64,000 nt of DNA from Nonomuraea endophytica (GTDB taxonomy: Bacteria; Actinomycetota; Actinomycetes; Streptosporangiales; Streptosporangiaceae): the NCBI RefSeq assembly GCF_014203235.1, contig NZ_JACHIN010000020.1:62001-126000 (forward strand), in the 5' to 3' direction. Positions 32,681-40,804 of the stretch are shown piece by piece. Both the position numbers and the translations under genes were made by a program. Under the pieces are notes generated by a model that saw only the letters and a program-made list of their open reading frames with translations, made no database searches and had not been told where the DNA came from. Position 1 is the first letter of the stretch; every line of letters starts with the position of its first letter.

Positions 32681-33122
32681 GATCTGCTCCTGTTGTCGTG
32701 TATCGCCTTCGGATCAGCCCGATCGACCCCGAGCCCGGTCTCGGTTCGGTGAATCGCAGCATATTGCCTGATGGGTCAAGGAATGCACAGTCCCGGGCGC
32801 CGTCGGGCTGGTCGATCGGTTCTTGCATCACCTCGGCGCCCGCGGCCTCGATGTGCTCGAAGGTGGCGTCGCAGTCGTCGGTCACGAAGGTGAGGCAGCT
32901 CAGCAGTCGCGAGGTCATGAGGTCCTGCGCACCCAGGTCCGTGCCGAGGAGGAGTCGCAGGTCGGGTTGCGTGGGCGGGCTGACGCTCACCCACCTCGTT
33001 CCCTGGAGTACGACGCCGTCGCCCACCTCGAAGCCGAGCACGTCCCGGTAGAAGCCGAGCGCCTCGTCGACGTCGTGGACGGCCAGGGCGCACGAGGCGA
33101 GCTGGAGAGCCGGGCCGGTCAC
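32598..33122 (-). CDS. VOC family protein (tail possibly frameshifted)
   Basis: A 174-residue reading with one VOC domain, residues ~5-125 (LASCALAVHDVDEALGFYRDVLGF, FVTDDCDATFEHIEAAG, CAFLDPSGNMLRFTEP). The natural end of the fold is near residue 130. The remaining ~45 residues (Arg/Gly-rich) overlap the YdeI gene by 83 bp, which is unusual. In one of the other frames a stop lies in TCATGA, overlapping the YdeI ATG by four bases, so a one-base indel near 32735 would give a normal coupled pair. The GTG start overlaps the sigma-factor stop, so sigma and VOC are one operon. Confidence 0.85.
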   Translation of the reverse strand: MTGPALQLASCALAVHDVDEALGFYRDVLGFEVGDGVVLQGTRWVSVSPPTQPDLRLLLGTDLGAQDLMTSRLLSCLTFVTDDCDATFEHIEAAGAEVMQEPIDQPDGARDCAFLDPSGNMLRFTEPRPGSGSIGLIRRRYTTTGADHEVPSPRRARGADEGAGSSRRGRGGAR

Positions 33123-33991
33123 CGCCGCTCCCTGTCACTGGTGGTGAGCGCGATGATGTCGAGGTCGCGCAGCCGTTCCGGATCGGTGTCGATGGCGATG
33201 CGGGTGATCTTCCCGTCGCTGATGGTGAACGCGAAGACGGCCTTCGGCCGGCCGAGATGGAACCAGGCGGCCGCCGCGACGCCGTCCACCAGAGCGAGCC
33301 GGGCGGCCTCGGCCCGTCCGGCGAAGAAGGCCGCCACCTCCTGGTTGCCGTGCATCTCGCCGACCACGACCTCCGGATCGAGCAGTTCCAGCAGCGCGGC
33401 GAAGTCGCCGTTGCGGGAGGCCGCGAGGAAGGCGGCGACGATCTCCCGCTTCGGCGATCGCGCGGCGTCGGAGGCGTCGGCCGCACCTTGCAGCCGGCGC
33501 CGGGCGCGGCTGGCGAGTTGCCGGGCCGCCGCCGGGGAACGGTCGATGATCCCGCCGATCTCACCGAACGACACCGCGAAGACGTCATGCAGGACGAACG
33601 CGAGCCGCTCGGCCGGAGTCAGCGTGTCCAGCACCACCATCAGCGCGACACCGACGGAGTCGGCCAGCAGCGCCTCCTCCTCCGGGCCGGCCTGGCCACT
33701 CCGGTGGGTGCCCGGGTCCGGAGGGACCGGTTCCGGCGGGAGCGCCCCGGCCGACTCCTCGCGCCGGTTGCGGCGTGCCTCAAGCATGTTCAGGCAGACG
33801 CGGGCGACGATCGTGGTCAGCCAGGCGGCCGGGTTCTCCAGCTCGCCGGTGTCGGAGCGACTGACCCGCAGCCAGGTCTCCTGCACCGCGTCCTCGGCCT
33901 CGCCGGATGAGCCGAGCATCCGGTAGGCCAGCGCGTGCAAGCGGTCCTGGTGCTCGGTGAATCGCTCACTCAGCCAATTCTGCTCGGCCAT
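33119..33991 (-). CDS. ECF sigma factor with SnoaL-like C-terminal domain (SigJ/ECF41 type)
   Basis: A 290-residue protein: sigma region 2 (FTEHQDRLHALAYRMLGSSGEAEDAVQETWLR), region 4 (LTPAERLAFVLHDVFAVSFGEIGGIIDRSP) and a C-terminal NTF2/SnoaL-like domain (~185-285) that in this group controls sigma activity in place of an anti-sigma factor. The region-4/SnoaL linker is intact. ECF41 factors typically drive a nearby redox or carboxymuconolactone-type gene; here the partners are VOC proteins on both sides. A perfect inverted repeat lies 18 bp before the start. Confidence 0.92.
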   Translation of the reverse strand: MAEQNWLSERFTEHQDRLHALAYRMLGSSGEAEDAVQETWLRVSRSDTGELENPAAWLTTIVARVCLNMLEARRNRREESAGALPPEPVPPDPGTHRSGQAGPEEEALLADSVGVALMVVLDTLTPAERLAFVLHDVFAVSFGEIGGIIDRSPAAARQLASRARRRLQGAADASDAARSPKREIVAAFLAASRNGDFAALLELLDPEVVVGEMHGNQEVAAFFAGRAEAARLALVDGVAAAAWFHLGRPKAVFAFTISDGKITRIAIDTDPERLRDLDIIALTTSDRERR

Positions 33992-34008
33992 CTGTCACAT
34001 TCCTCCGT

Positions 34009-34037
34009 TTCGCCGGTCATACCTATTGACCGGCGAA
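34009..34037. promoter_or_regulatory. Perfect 11-bp-arm inverted repeat between sigJ-like and VOC genes
   Basis: TTCGCCGGTCA (34009-34019), 7-nt spacer, TGACCGGCGAA (34027-34037). It sits between divergent genes, so an operator or a 5'-leader hairpin is likelier than a terminator. TGTCACA at 33993-33999 resembles the ECF41 -35 element, but I find only a GGTC 15 nt later. Confidence 0.5.
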
Positions 34038-34107
34038 CCCACACCGATGTGACGCCCCCGGGTGTCCGGCCTCAGTGGTTCACCTCTAGTACACACGGAG
34101 AAAAGAC

Positions 34108-34521
34108 ATGAAAGCGCACGTCAGCTCGATTCTGCTCGGCGTCAGGGACATGGACGCGGCCAAGCGGTTCTACACCGAGGGGCTCGGCTGGAAGATCAAG
34201 GACGACTACGGCATCTCGGTGTTCTTCGAATCGGACGGTGCCTCGCCCGTCGGCTTCTACGGTCGCGACGGCCTGGCCGACCAGGTGGGCACGAGCCCGG
34301 AAGGCAGCGGCTTCACTGGGCTGGTGCTGACCTACGTCGTCCGTAGCGAGAAGCGGGTCGACGAGATCATCGCAGAGGCTCAAAAGGCCGGCGCCACGAT
34401 CCTCAAGCCGGCCGGCGCCCTGCCGTGGGGCGGGTACGGCGGCGTCTTCGCCGACCCGGACGGCTACATCTGGAGCCTCGGCTACAGCGGCCACGGCACG
34501 GACCAGCCGTACGCGGAGTAG
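34108..34521 (+). CDS. VOC family protein
   Basis: A 137-residue single VOC domain: VSSILLGVRDMDAAKRFYTEGLGWKI, VVRSEKRVDEIIAEAQKAGATI and GYGGVFADPDGYIWSLGY. The first strand lacks the usual metal histidine, as do many members, so it may bind ligands rather than catalyse. It is divergent from the SigJ-like sigma gene with a large inverted repeat between, and is a plausible target of that sigma. GGAG lies ~10 nt before the ATG. Confidence 0.9.
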   Translation: MKAHVSSILLGVRDMDAAKRFYTEGLGWKIKDDYGISVFFESDGASPVGFYGRDGLADQVGTSPEGSGFTGLVLTYVVRSEKRVDEIIAEAQKAGATILKPAGALPWGGYGGVFADPDGYIWSLGYSGHGTDQPYAE

Positions 34522-34616
34522 GGAGCGGTAAGGCCACTGCCGACCGGCACGGAGAAGTGAGCTCGGCGTCGGCACGGGGATCGTGTCGACGCCGACGGCA
34601 TAGTGAAGGACCGAAG

Positions 34617-35015
34617 ATGTGGGATGGCGTCAGCGAGGACCTGGACGACGTCGTGGGCCCGGAATGGGCCGCCGCCATCCGTGCTCGGCTCGCCGTCGAG
34701 AGCGATGCCCGCAGCCGCCTGCTGCGGCGATTCGGCAACGAGCACGAGCGGTGCCGGCCGGAGCGGACGTCGGCCCATGACCTCGTTCGGCACGTGCTCG
34801 GCGCGGCCCCGCCGCCCCAGCCGACCGCGGAGGACTGGATCGACGCGCTGCGCATGATCAAACGCTCCCACGCGGACCTGGACACGATGGAGTGCCAGGT
34901 CATCACCCAGGCACGGGCGGCCGGTCTCACCTGGCGGCAGGTCGCGGCGGCACTGGGCCTCGACAGCGCTCGGGCCGCCCAGCACCGCCTCACCCACCTT
35001 GGTGGCCGCGAATAG
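34617..35015 (+). CDS. Small protein with C-terminal helix-turn-helix-like segment
   Basis: A 132-residue mainly helical protein. N-terminal SEDLDDVVGPEWAAAIRARL is acidic; the C-terminal part QARAAGLTWRQVAAALGLDSARAAQHRLTHL reads like a sigma-70 region-4 or helix-turn-helix motif and is the strongest family hint. GAAGGA (34605-34610) precedes ATG 34617. It may be a DNA-binding accessory factor. It is convergent with the molybdenum hydroxylase operon. Confidence 0.75.
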   Translation: MWDGVSEDLDDVVGPEWAAAIRARLAVESDARSRLLRRFGNEHERCRPERTSAHDLVRHVLGAAPPPQPTAEDWIDALRMIKRSHADLDTMECQVITQARAAGLTWRQVAAALGLDSARAAQHRLTHLGGRE

Positions 35016-35032
35016 CGGTCTCCGGATGGGCG

Positions 35033-37228
35033 TCAGAGCATGAGCTGGTCGATGGTGATCGGCAGTGTGCGGATGCGGCGGCCCGTGGCGTGGTGGACGG
35101 CGTTCGCGATGGCCGCCGCCAGGCCGACGAGCCCGACCTCGCCGACGCCCTTGGTGCCGATCGGGGTGGCCGGGTCGGGCTCCCCGACGAAGATCACGTC
35201 GATGTCGGGGATGTCGGCGTTGACCGGGATGAGGTAGTCGCCGAAGGTGGCGTTGGCGATGCGGCCGGTCTCCCGGTCGGTGGCCGTGTCCTCGAACATG
35301 GCCTGGCTGATGCCGCCGACGGTGCCGCCGACGATCTGGCTGGTGGCCGTCTTCTCGTTGAGTACGCGCCCGCCGTCGATGGCCGAGACCACCCGGGCCA
35401 CACGCAGCAACCCCAGGTCGGGGTCGACGCGCACCTCGACGAACTTGGCCCCGAACGCGCCCGCGACCGCCATCCCCAGGTCCTCCGACCGTGGCGGGAT
35501 GCTCCTGCCGTCGGCGCTGAGTTCCTCCACGCCGTGCCGGGCCAGGATGTCGCTGTAGGCCTCACCCTGTTCGGGAATGCCGACGCGGTGGACGCGGCCC
35601 TGGTCAACGGTGACGTCGTCGAGCTTCATCCCGCGCAGCGGCGAGTTCGCGTCGTCGCGGACCAGGTCGAGGACGTCCCCGACGAGCCGCCGGCAGGCGA
35701 GGTGCACGGCGTTGCCCAGCGCCCCGGTGAGCCCGGACCCGCCCGCTTGCGGTGAGTACGGCATGTCGGAGTCGCCGAGGTCGAACCGCACCCGCGACAC
35801 GTCCAGGCCGAGCGACTCGGCCGCGAGCTGGGTCATCACCGTGTACGTGCCGGTCCCGATGTCGGTGGCCGCGCTGCGCACGAACGCCGATCCGTCCCGG
35901 TGCAGCGAGGCGCGGGCCTGGCACGGCACCTGGTACGCGGGGTAGGAGACGGCGGCCATGCCGTACCCGATCAGCCAGCGGCCTTCGCGCATCGAGCCCG
36001 GCTGCGGCGTGCGGCGCGACCAGCCGAACCGCTCGGCGCCCAGCCGGTAGCACTCGCGGAGCGCGTTGCTCGACCAGGGCAGGCCGGACTCCGGGTCGGC
36101 TTGGGCGAAGTTGCGCAGCCGCAGCTCCAGCGGGTCCATGCCGAGGGCGTGGGCGAGCTCGTCGACGGCCGACTCCAGGCCGAAGTTGCCCTGGCCCTCG
36201 GCGGGAGCCCGCATCGAACCCGGGCAGGGAATGTTGAGCCGGACCTGCCGGTCCCGGGTGCGTACATGGGAGCAGCCGTACGCGGTGGCCGCGCAGAGCG
36301 AGACCGGCTCGTAGTCGTCGTCCTCCATCGCCACCGGCGAGACGCCGTCGGCGTCGATCGCCATCAGGCGGCCGTCCCGGGTGGCGCCGAGTTTGAAGCG
36401 CATGACACTGTGCGGACGGTGCCCCACCGAGGTGAACATCTCCGGCCGGGTGAGCACGAGCTTCACCGGCCGGCCCACCTCGCGAGCGGCCAGCACGGTC
36501 AGGATGACGTGCGGCCACATCCGCAGTCCGGCGCCGAAGCCGCCGCCGACGTACGGGGCCAGGACCCGGATACCGCTCTCCGGAACCTTGAAGATCTTCG
36601 CCAGCGACGTGCGTACATTGTGCGGCCACTGCGTGGAGTCGTGCACGGTGAGCGAGTCGCCGTGCCAGATCGCGACCGTGGACATCAGTCCGAGCGGGTT
36701 GTTGGTGTTGTCCGGCGTGGTGTACGTGCCTTCGACCACCACGTCGGCCGCGGCGAACCCGGCGGCCACGTCGCCGCGGTCGGTGTCCAGGTTCCACGGA
36801 TTGGCGGTGACCTCCGCGCGTGGGTCGTCGAGGTCCAGCAGCGCCTTGACCGTCTCGTACTCGACCCGCACCAGCGAGGCGGCGTGCCTGGCCCGCTCCG
36901 GGCTGTCGGCCACCACGATGGCGACGTGCTGGCCATGGTGCAGGATGCGGTCGTCCTGAATCGGGGCGGGCGGGGACGGTCCCAGCAGCGTCATCGGCCC
37001 GCGGTCGAGCCGCGGCGCGGTGAGGTGCGTGATGACGGTCAGCACGCCCGGCGCGGCCTCGGCCGCCGAGGTGTCGATGGCGCGGATCCGTCCGGCGGCG
37101 ACGGTCGCGCGCACCAGGGCCGCGTGCGCCAGGCCGGGGTAGGCGACGTCATTGGGGTAGTTCGCGCTGCCTGTCACCTTCAGCGCCGCGTCCACGCGGT
37201 CGATACCCGCGCCGATGATCGCGGTCAT
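35033..37228 (-). CDS. Molybdenum hydroxylase, molybdopterin-binding large subunit (xanthine dehydrogenase family)
   Basis: A 731-residue subunit with the aldehyde oxidase/xanthine dehydrogenase fold: N-terminal hammerhead domain (GAGIDRVDAALKVTGSANYPNDVAYPGLAHAAL) then the Mo-cofactor domains (APYVGGGFGAGLRMWPH, MRAPAEGQGNFGLESAVDELA, GVGEVGLVGLAAAIANAVHHATGRR; the last holds the glutamate of the active site). Its size and gene order fit the YagR branch, which oxidises aromatic aldehydes. The ATG at 37228 follows CAGGAG and overlaps the FAD subunit gene by 4 bp. It is the last gene of a three-gene operon. Confidence 0.93.
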   Translation of the reverse strand: MTAIIGAGIDRVDAALKVTGSANYPNDVAYPGLAHAALVRATVAAGRIRAIDTSAAEAAPGVLTVITHLTAPRLDRGPMTLLGPSPPAPIQDDRILHHGQHVAIVVADSPERARHAASLVRVEYETVKALLDLDDPRAEVTANPWNLDTDRGDVAAGFAAADVVVEGTYTTPDNTNNPLGLMSTVAIWHGDSLTVHDSTQWPHNVRTSLAKIFKVPESGIRVLAPYVGGGFGAGLRMWPHVILTVLAAREVGRPVKLVLTRPEMFTSVGHRPHSVMRFKLGATRDGRLMAIDADGVSPVAMEDDDYEPVSLCAATAYGCSHVRTRDRQVRLNIPCPGSMRAPAEGQGNFGLESAVDELAHALGMDPLELRLRNFAQADPESGLPWSSNALRECYRLGAERFGWSRRTPQPGSMREGRWLIGYGMAAVSYPAYQVPCQARASLHRDGSAFVRSAATDIGTGTYTVMTQLAAESLGLDVSRVRFDLGDSDMPYSPQAGGSGLTGALGNAVHLACRRLVGDVLDLVRDDANSPLRGMKLDDVTVDQGRVHRVGIPEQGEAYSDILARHGVEELSADGRSIPPRSEDLGMAVAGAFGAKFVEVRVDPDLGLLRVARVVSAIDGGRVLNEKTATSQIVGGTVGGISQAMFEDTATDRETGRIANATFGDYLIPVNADIPDIDVIFVGEPDPATPIGTKGVGEVGLVGLAAAIANAVHHATGRRIRTLPITIDQLML

Positions 37229-38214
37229 GCTCGTGCTCCTGCGATGGTTTCGAGCGTGCGTACGAGGGTGCGCTTGGCCAGGTCCACCTTGAACGCCGTG
37301 CCCGGCAGCGTCCTGGCGCCTTCGAGGGCGGCGTCCGCGGCGGCGCGGAAGGTCTCCCGGGTCGCGGGCGCGTCCCGCAGGACACGTTCCGCCTCCCATG
37401 AACGCCACGGCAGGGTGCCGACCCCGCCCAGCGCGACCCTGGCCGAGGTGATCAGGCCGTCCTGGATCACCAGGGCCGCGCCGGCCGAGGTGAGCGCGAA
37501 CTCGTAGGAGACCCGGTCGCGGACCTTCAGGTAGTGCGACCTCGCCCCCTCGGGCAGCAGCGGCACCTCGACGGCGGTGATCAGCTCGCCGTGGCGAAGC
37601 ACGTTCTCGATGTGCGGGGTGTCGCCGGGCGGCCGGTAGAACTCGGTCAGCGGGATGCCGCGCGGGCCGTCCACCCCTTGGACGTGCACCACGGAGTCCA
37701 GCGCGACCAGCGGAACCGCGACGTCGGAGGCGTGCAGGGCGATGCAGTGGTCGCTGGTGCCCAGAATGGCGTGCATCCGGGCGAACCCCGTGATCGCGGC
37801 GCACCCCGAGCCCGGGTCACGCTTGTTGCACGCCTCGACGGCCGGATCGCGGAAGTAGCGGCACCGGGCCCGCTGGAGGAGGTTGCCGCCGATCGTGGCC
37901 AGGTTCCGTAGTTGCGTGGAGGCTCCGAGCAGAAGCGCCTCTCTGATGAACGGCAAGCGCTCGATCACGACGGGATCGGCGGCCAGTTCCTCCATGGTGG
38001 TGGTCGCGCCGACGCGGATGGCCGAGCCGGTGGAGGTGACGCCGCTCAGCGGCAGCCGGGTGACGTCGACCAGCCGGGCGGGCCGCAGCACGCCGTCCTT
38101 CATCAGGTCGAGCTGGGTGGTGCCGCCCGCCAGATAGGAGGTGTCCGGGTCGGCGCTGACCAGCGCCACGGCCTGCCCGGCGTCCACGGCCCGCACGTAC
38201 TCGAAGGGACGCAT
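37225..38214 (-). CDS. Molybdenum hydroxylase, FAD-binding subunit
   Basis: A 329-residue FAD subunit of the YagS type. The FAD pyrophosphate motif is YLAGGTTQLDLMKDGV, and LLGASTQLRNLATIGGNLLQRARC with nearby cysteines (CNKRDPGSGCAA) suggests the extra 4Fe-4S insertion seen in YagS-like subunits. The C-terminal CO-dehydrogenase-flavoprotein domain ends ATRETFRAAADAALEGA. It shuttles electrons from the 2Fe-2S subunit to an acceptor. Three bases separate it from the upstream 2Fe-2S gene. Confidence 0.93.
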   Translation of the reverse strand: MRPFEYVRAVDAGQAVALVSADPDTSYLAGGTTQLDLMKDGVLRPARLVDVTRLPLSGVTSTGSAIRVGATTTMEELAADPVVIERLPFIREALLLGASTQLRNLATIGGNLLQRARCRYFRDPAVEACNKRDPGSGCAAITGFARMHAILGTSDHCIALHASDVAVPLVALDSVVHVQGVDGPRGIPLTEFYRPPGDTPHIENVLRHGELITAVEVPLLPEGARSHYLKVRDRVSYEFALTSAGAALVIQDGLITSARVALGGVGTLPWRSWEAERVLRDAPATRETFRAAADAALEGARTLPGTAFKVDLAKRTLVRTLETIAGARA

Positions 38215-38217
38215 CGC

Positions 38218-38715
38218 TCAGCCCTCTTCCGCCACGTCGCGAATCGCCTTGCGGATGTTCGGATAGGCGCCGCAGCGGCACAGGTTGCCGCTCATGAACT
38301 CGCGGATCTCCTCCTCCGATCCGGCCCGGCCTTCGGCCAGCAGCGCCACGGCCGACATGATCTGCCCCGGCGTGCAGTAGCCGCACTGGAAGGCGTCGTG
38401 CCGGGCGAAGGCCGCCTGAACCGGGTGCGGCGTGCCTTCCTCGGAGAGCGCTTCGATGGTGGTGACCTCGCGCTCCTCGCACTGGGCGGCGAGCGTCAGG
38501 CACGCCACCACCCGCCTGCCGTCGAGAAGCACCGTGCACGCCCCGCAGGCGCCCTGGTCGCACCCCTTCTTCGCGCCGGTCAGGCCCAGGTGGTCACGCA
38601 AGGCGTCCAGCAGGGTGACCCGGGCATCGAGGCGCAGCGGGTGAGCGGAGCCGTTGACGTTGAGCGTGACCTCCACTGACTGCTCCTGAAGGCGTGTGCT
38701 TGCGGCCGTGTTCAT
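38218..38715 (-). CDS. Molybdenum hydroxylase, 2Fe-2S subunit
   Basis: A 165-residue two-cluster protein. Plant-ferredoxin-type cluster: GCDQGACGACTVLLDGRRVVAC; second, all-helical cluster: CGYCTPGQI and NLCRCGAYPNIRKAI. Unlike E. coli YagT it has no twin-arginine signal, so this enzyme should act in the cytoplasm. The N-terminal 15 residues are polar and extra; the ferredoxin fold starts at VEVTLNVNG. It is the first gene of the operon. Confidence 0.94.
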   Translation of the reverse strand: MNTAASTRLQEQSVEVTLNVNGSAHPLRLDARVTLLDALRDHLGLTGAKKGCDQGACGACTVLLDGRRVVACLTLAAQCEEREVTTIEALSEEGTPHPVQAAFARHDAFQCGYCTPGQIMSAVALLAEGRAGSEEEIREFMSGNLCRCGAYPNIRKAIRDVAEEG

Positions 38716-38828
38716 CGCGCCTCGCTTCTGAGTTCTGGATCGGGGTCAGACCTCCCATCGAAATCGACAAAAGCCGCAAGTATCCACCAAGCGCTGTGCT
38801 GGGAGTGGAAAAGATCTCCGGCCGTGCG

Positions 38829-39170
38829 TCAACGCCCGCGCGGCACGTCTTTGCCCGGACAGCTCTCGAAGCCGTCGTACCGCGGCCGGTCGTCGGCGGT
38901 GAGGCGGTCGAAGATCCTTCCCGCGAGGCCGGCGACGGTCAGCGCGCAGGTCAGGACGCTCGCGCCGAGGAGGAGGCCGAGTGCTTGAGCGATCGCGGGC
39001 CACGCGAGGCAACCCTGGACCAACACCGCGGCGGTGATCGCGAACGCGAAGGCCTGGACGAGCCGACGCTTGACGATGCGGAGAAGTGGCCGGCGTCGAC
39101 CCGGACGGGCGTCGGCGATGACGAAGTTCTCGATGAGCAACAGGTCGAGATCAGGTGCCGGGGGGCTCAT
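38829..39170 (-). CDS. Small membrane protein of unknown function
   Basis: A 113-residue protein with a basic N-terminal region (RPGRRRPLLRIVKRRLVQ), two membrane segments (~40-58 AFAFAITAAVLVQG and ~62-85 ALGLLLGASVLTCALTVAG) and a polar tail. No family recognised. It is divergent from the three-gene operon at 39304-40207 with an inverted repeat between them, and its two-helix layout resembles that of the first protein of that operon. Confidence 0.7.
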   Translation of the reverse strand: MSPPAPDLDLLLIENFVIADARPGRRRPLLRIVKRRLVQAFAFAITAAVLVQGCLAWPAIAQALGLLLGASVLTCALTVAGLAGRIFDRLTADDRPRYDGFESCPGKDVPRGR

Positions 39171-39194
39171 AAGTCGCTTTGGCTCCTACATCAG

Positions 39195-39213
39195 GTAAGG
39201 CCTATCGCCTTAC
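39195..39213. promoter_or_regulatory. Inverted repeat in the divergent promoter of the small-protein operon
   Basis: GTAAGGC (39195-39201), CTATC, GCCTTAC (39207-39213): perfect 7-bp arms. A second weaker pair, TACAA (39211-39215) and TTGTA (39230-39234), follows. The region is clearly A/T-richer than its surroundings. It is a good candidate operator for the RHH protein encoded at 39601. Confidence 0.5.
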
Positions 39214-39303
39214 AAACTGTAGGGTAGATTGTATGGCATGCGGTCGTACCCTCATGGGCCGCATGAACATCCAGCACCGATCCAACGCAACACAGGAGGT
39301 TGC

Positions 39304-39588
39304 ATGCACAACGCACACACCGGTAATCGCGATCCTGCCGACGCGGTGGGATTCGTCGAGACCCTGGGGGTCCTCGCGAGGGGGATGGCGGCAGCCTGCG
39401 GGGGCCTGCTCGTCATCTCGCTCGCGGGGCTCTCCTCCAACCCCGCCTCTCTCCAGATCTTGATGACCGTGCTCATGGGCCTTCTGCTCGTTCTCGTCAT
39501 CACGACCGTGGAGGGGGGCTTCACGAATCACCGCGCAGGCAGGCGGGCACCCCGATTCGACTCGGGTCCGCTCTGCGACCGCAGGTAG
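39304..39588 (+). CDS. Small two-helix membrane protein of unknown function
   Basis: A 94-residue protein; AGGAGG (39294-39299) fixes the start at ATG 39304. Two membrane segments (~24-44 LGVLARGMAAACGGLLVISLAG and ~50-70 ILMTVLMGLLLVLVITTV) with both ends polar. No family recognised. It is the first gene of a tight operon with an RHH-like protein (12 bp gap) and a small barrel-like protein (52 bp gap). Confidence 0.7.
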   Translation: MHNAHTGNRDPADAVGFVETLGVLARGMAAACGGLLVISLAGLSSNPASLQILMTVLMGLLLVLVITTVEGGFTNHRAGRRAPRFDSGPLCDRR

Positions 39589-39600
39589 AGGGGGACAGCT

Positions 39601-39846
39601 ATGCCGCAGTCTCAGCCCAGAAAGGTGACGGTGAACCTCGACGCCGGCCTCCACAAGGACGCCACGGAGATGTTGGAGCCGCTCGGACACGACTCGATGT
39701 CGGCCCTGATCTCAACCGCGCTGGAGGAGTACATCGTCGCCCACTCCATGCGCCTTCACAGCCAGTGGAGGGAGGCCAACGGCCTCAACACCTCGGAGGC
39801 GCTCGCCACCGAGGAGTCGCTGATCACGGAGGTGGTCCATTCGTGA
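39601..39846 (+). CDS. Ribbon-helix-helix-like small protein, candidate antitoxin
   Basis: An 81-residue protein. The beta strand KVTVNLDAGLHKDATEML followed by DSMSALISTALEEYIVAH is the layout of ribbon-helix-helix DNA-binding proteins, and the polar tail from ~50 could wrap a toxin. It lies 52 bp before a gene for a barrel-like protein, the order of antitoxin before toxin. The assignment is by pattern only; it could also be a plain regulator. Confidence 0.65.
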   Translation: MPQSQPRKVTVNLDAGLHKDATEMLEPLGHDSMSALISTALEEYIVAHSMRLHSQWREANGLNTSEALATEESLITEVVHS

Positions 39847-39898
39847 TCAAAAACCCACCCATGCGACCAAGGTCGCCTAGTCAGGAAGGGGTCTGGCA

Positions 39899-40207
39899 AT
39901 GTCGCAGATCCACTTTGGTGACGTCGTCGACATCAAGATGGCCGACGGCAGCACCATCAAGGGCCTCGTCGTGGGGTCCAACAACACGATCCGCGAGGGC
40001 CACAAGGTCCCCTGCGCCTACGTCGTGGAAGGCAACCCCAACGGCGCTGTCCCCCTCTTCACGGAGGTGATTCCCGGCGTGGGTGTCGCGTTGCTCGACA
40101 CTCTTTTCACGCCCCTGCGCGACCGCCTGACGCGTGAGGGGCACAAGATCGACGAATCCAGGCACGAGGACGTGGGACGGCGGATCCGCTACCAGTTCGG
40201 CGGGTAG
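39899..40207 (+). CDS. Small beta-barrel-like protein, candidate MazF/PemK-like toxin
   Basis: A 102-residue soluble protein. It begins HFGDVVDIKMADGSTIKGLVVG, continues HKVPCAYVVEG and has helices at LLDTLFTPLRDRLTREGHKI. The start strand with GDVV, the strand with GLVVGSNN, and the overall size fit a PemK/MazF-like SH3 barrel, but the usual RPxxVVS signature is not present. AAGGGG precedes the ATG. A strong terminator follows, closing the operon. If not a toxin, it is an unrecognised small partner of the RHH protein. Confidence 0.55.
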   Translation: MSQIHFGDVVDIKMADGSTIKGLVVGSNNTIREGHKVPCAYVVEGNPNGAVPLFTEVIPGVGVALLDTLFTPLRDRLTREGHKIDESRHEDVGRRIRYQFGG

Positions 40208-40219
40208 CGGCCATTTTCA

Positions 40220-40250
40220 GGACGGCGGGTGCGCCTAACACCCGCCGTCC
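40220..40250 (+). terminator. Strong terminator of the small-protein operon
   Basis: GGACGGCGGGTG (40220-40231) and CACCCGCCGTCC (40239-40250) form a perfect 12-bp stem with a 7-nt loop, 12 bp after the last stop codon. Confidence 0.85.
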
Positions 40251-40280
40251 CCATGTCTTCAAGATAGTTCAAAAGCTTTG

Positions 40281-40643
40281 TCACCGGCCGCCGATGAAGA
40301 ACCGGGCGGGAATGAACAGCTCGTGCCCGCTGTCGAAAAGCACCCGCACCCCGGCGGTCGTCCACTCGGTCGTCTTCACACCAGCGGACGTTTCGATGTC
40401 CACCCGATGGCCGTAGGAAAGGCTGGGATCCCGGCCGACGACGATCTGGTGTGACTCCCCGAGCAGGGCACTCCGGCGAACCAGCGCCAGCACATGCTTG
40501 GAATCGTCGGTGTACGCCACCGTGGCCGGCTGATCGCCGCGATATACCACCTCGGACCTCGGCCACCGCGCCGCGACCGACAGCGCCACACCCAGCGCGA
40601 TGCCGAGAACGACCAGCCCGAGGCCCTTGGCGATGGGTGTCAT
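40281..40643 (-). CDS. Hypothetical membrane-anchored protein
   Basis: A 120-residue protein with one N-terminal membrane anchor (LGLVVLGIALGVALSVAARW, residues ~7-27) and an outer beta-rich domain (VVYRGDQPATVAYTDDSKH, SHQIVVGRDPSLSYGHRVD, VRVLFDSGHELFIPARFFIGG). The pattern suggests a small extracytoplasmic barrel. No family recognised. It is convergent with the small-protein operon. ATG 40643 begins exactly before the anchor; longer frames upstream lack coding character. Confidence 0.7.
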   Translation of the reverse strand: MTPIAKGLGLVVLGIALGVALSVAARWPRSEVVYRGDQPATVAYTDDSKHVLALVRRSALLGESHQIVVGRDPSLSYGHRVDIETSAGVKTTEWTTAGVRVLFDSGHELFIPARFFIGGR

Positions 40644-40708
40644 GTACGGCCTCCGCGATGGTCGACTACAGGGTTCGTCGCTCCCGCACGATAGATGGTT
40701 CGCCAGTG

Positions 40709-40744
40709 CCAGGGGGCCGGCGCCGGGCAGCACCGGCCCCCTGG
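40709..40744 (-). terminator. Terminator downstream of the GH30 gene
   Basis: CCAGGGGGCCGG (40709-40720) and CCGGCCCCCTGG (40733-40744) make a perfect 12-bp stem with a 12-nt loop, 60 bp beyond the GH30 stop on the minus strand. Confidence 0.75.
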
Positions 40745-40804
40745 GGACGGCCCGAGCCGGGCCGTTCCGGGCGTTCGCCGTCGAGGATCGGCGGTTGCCC
40801 CTGA

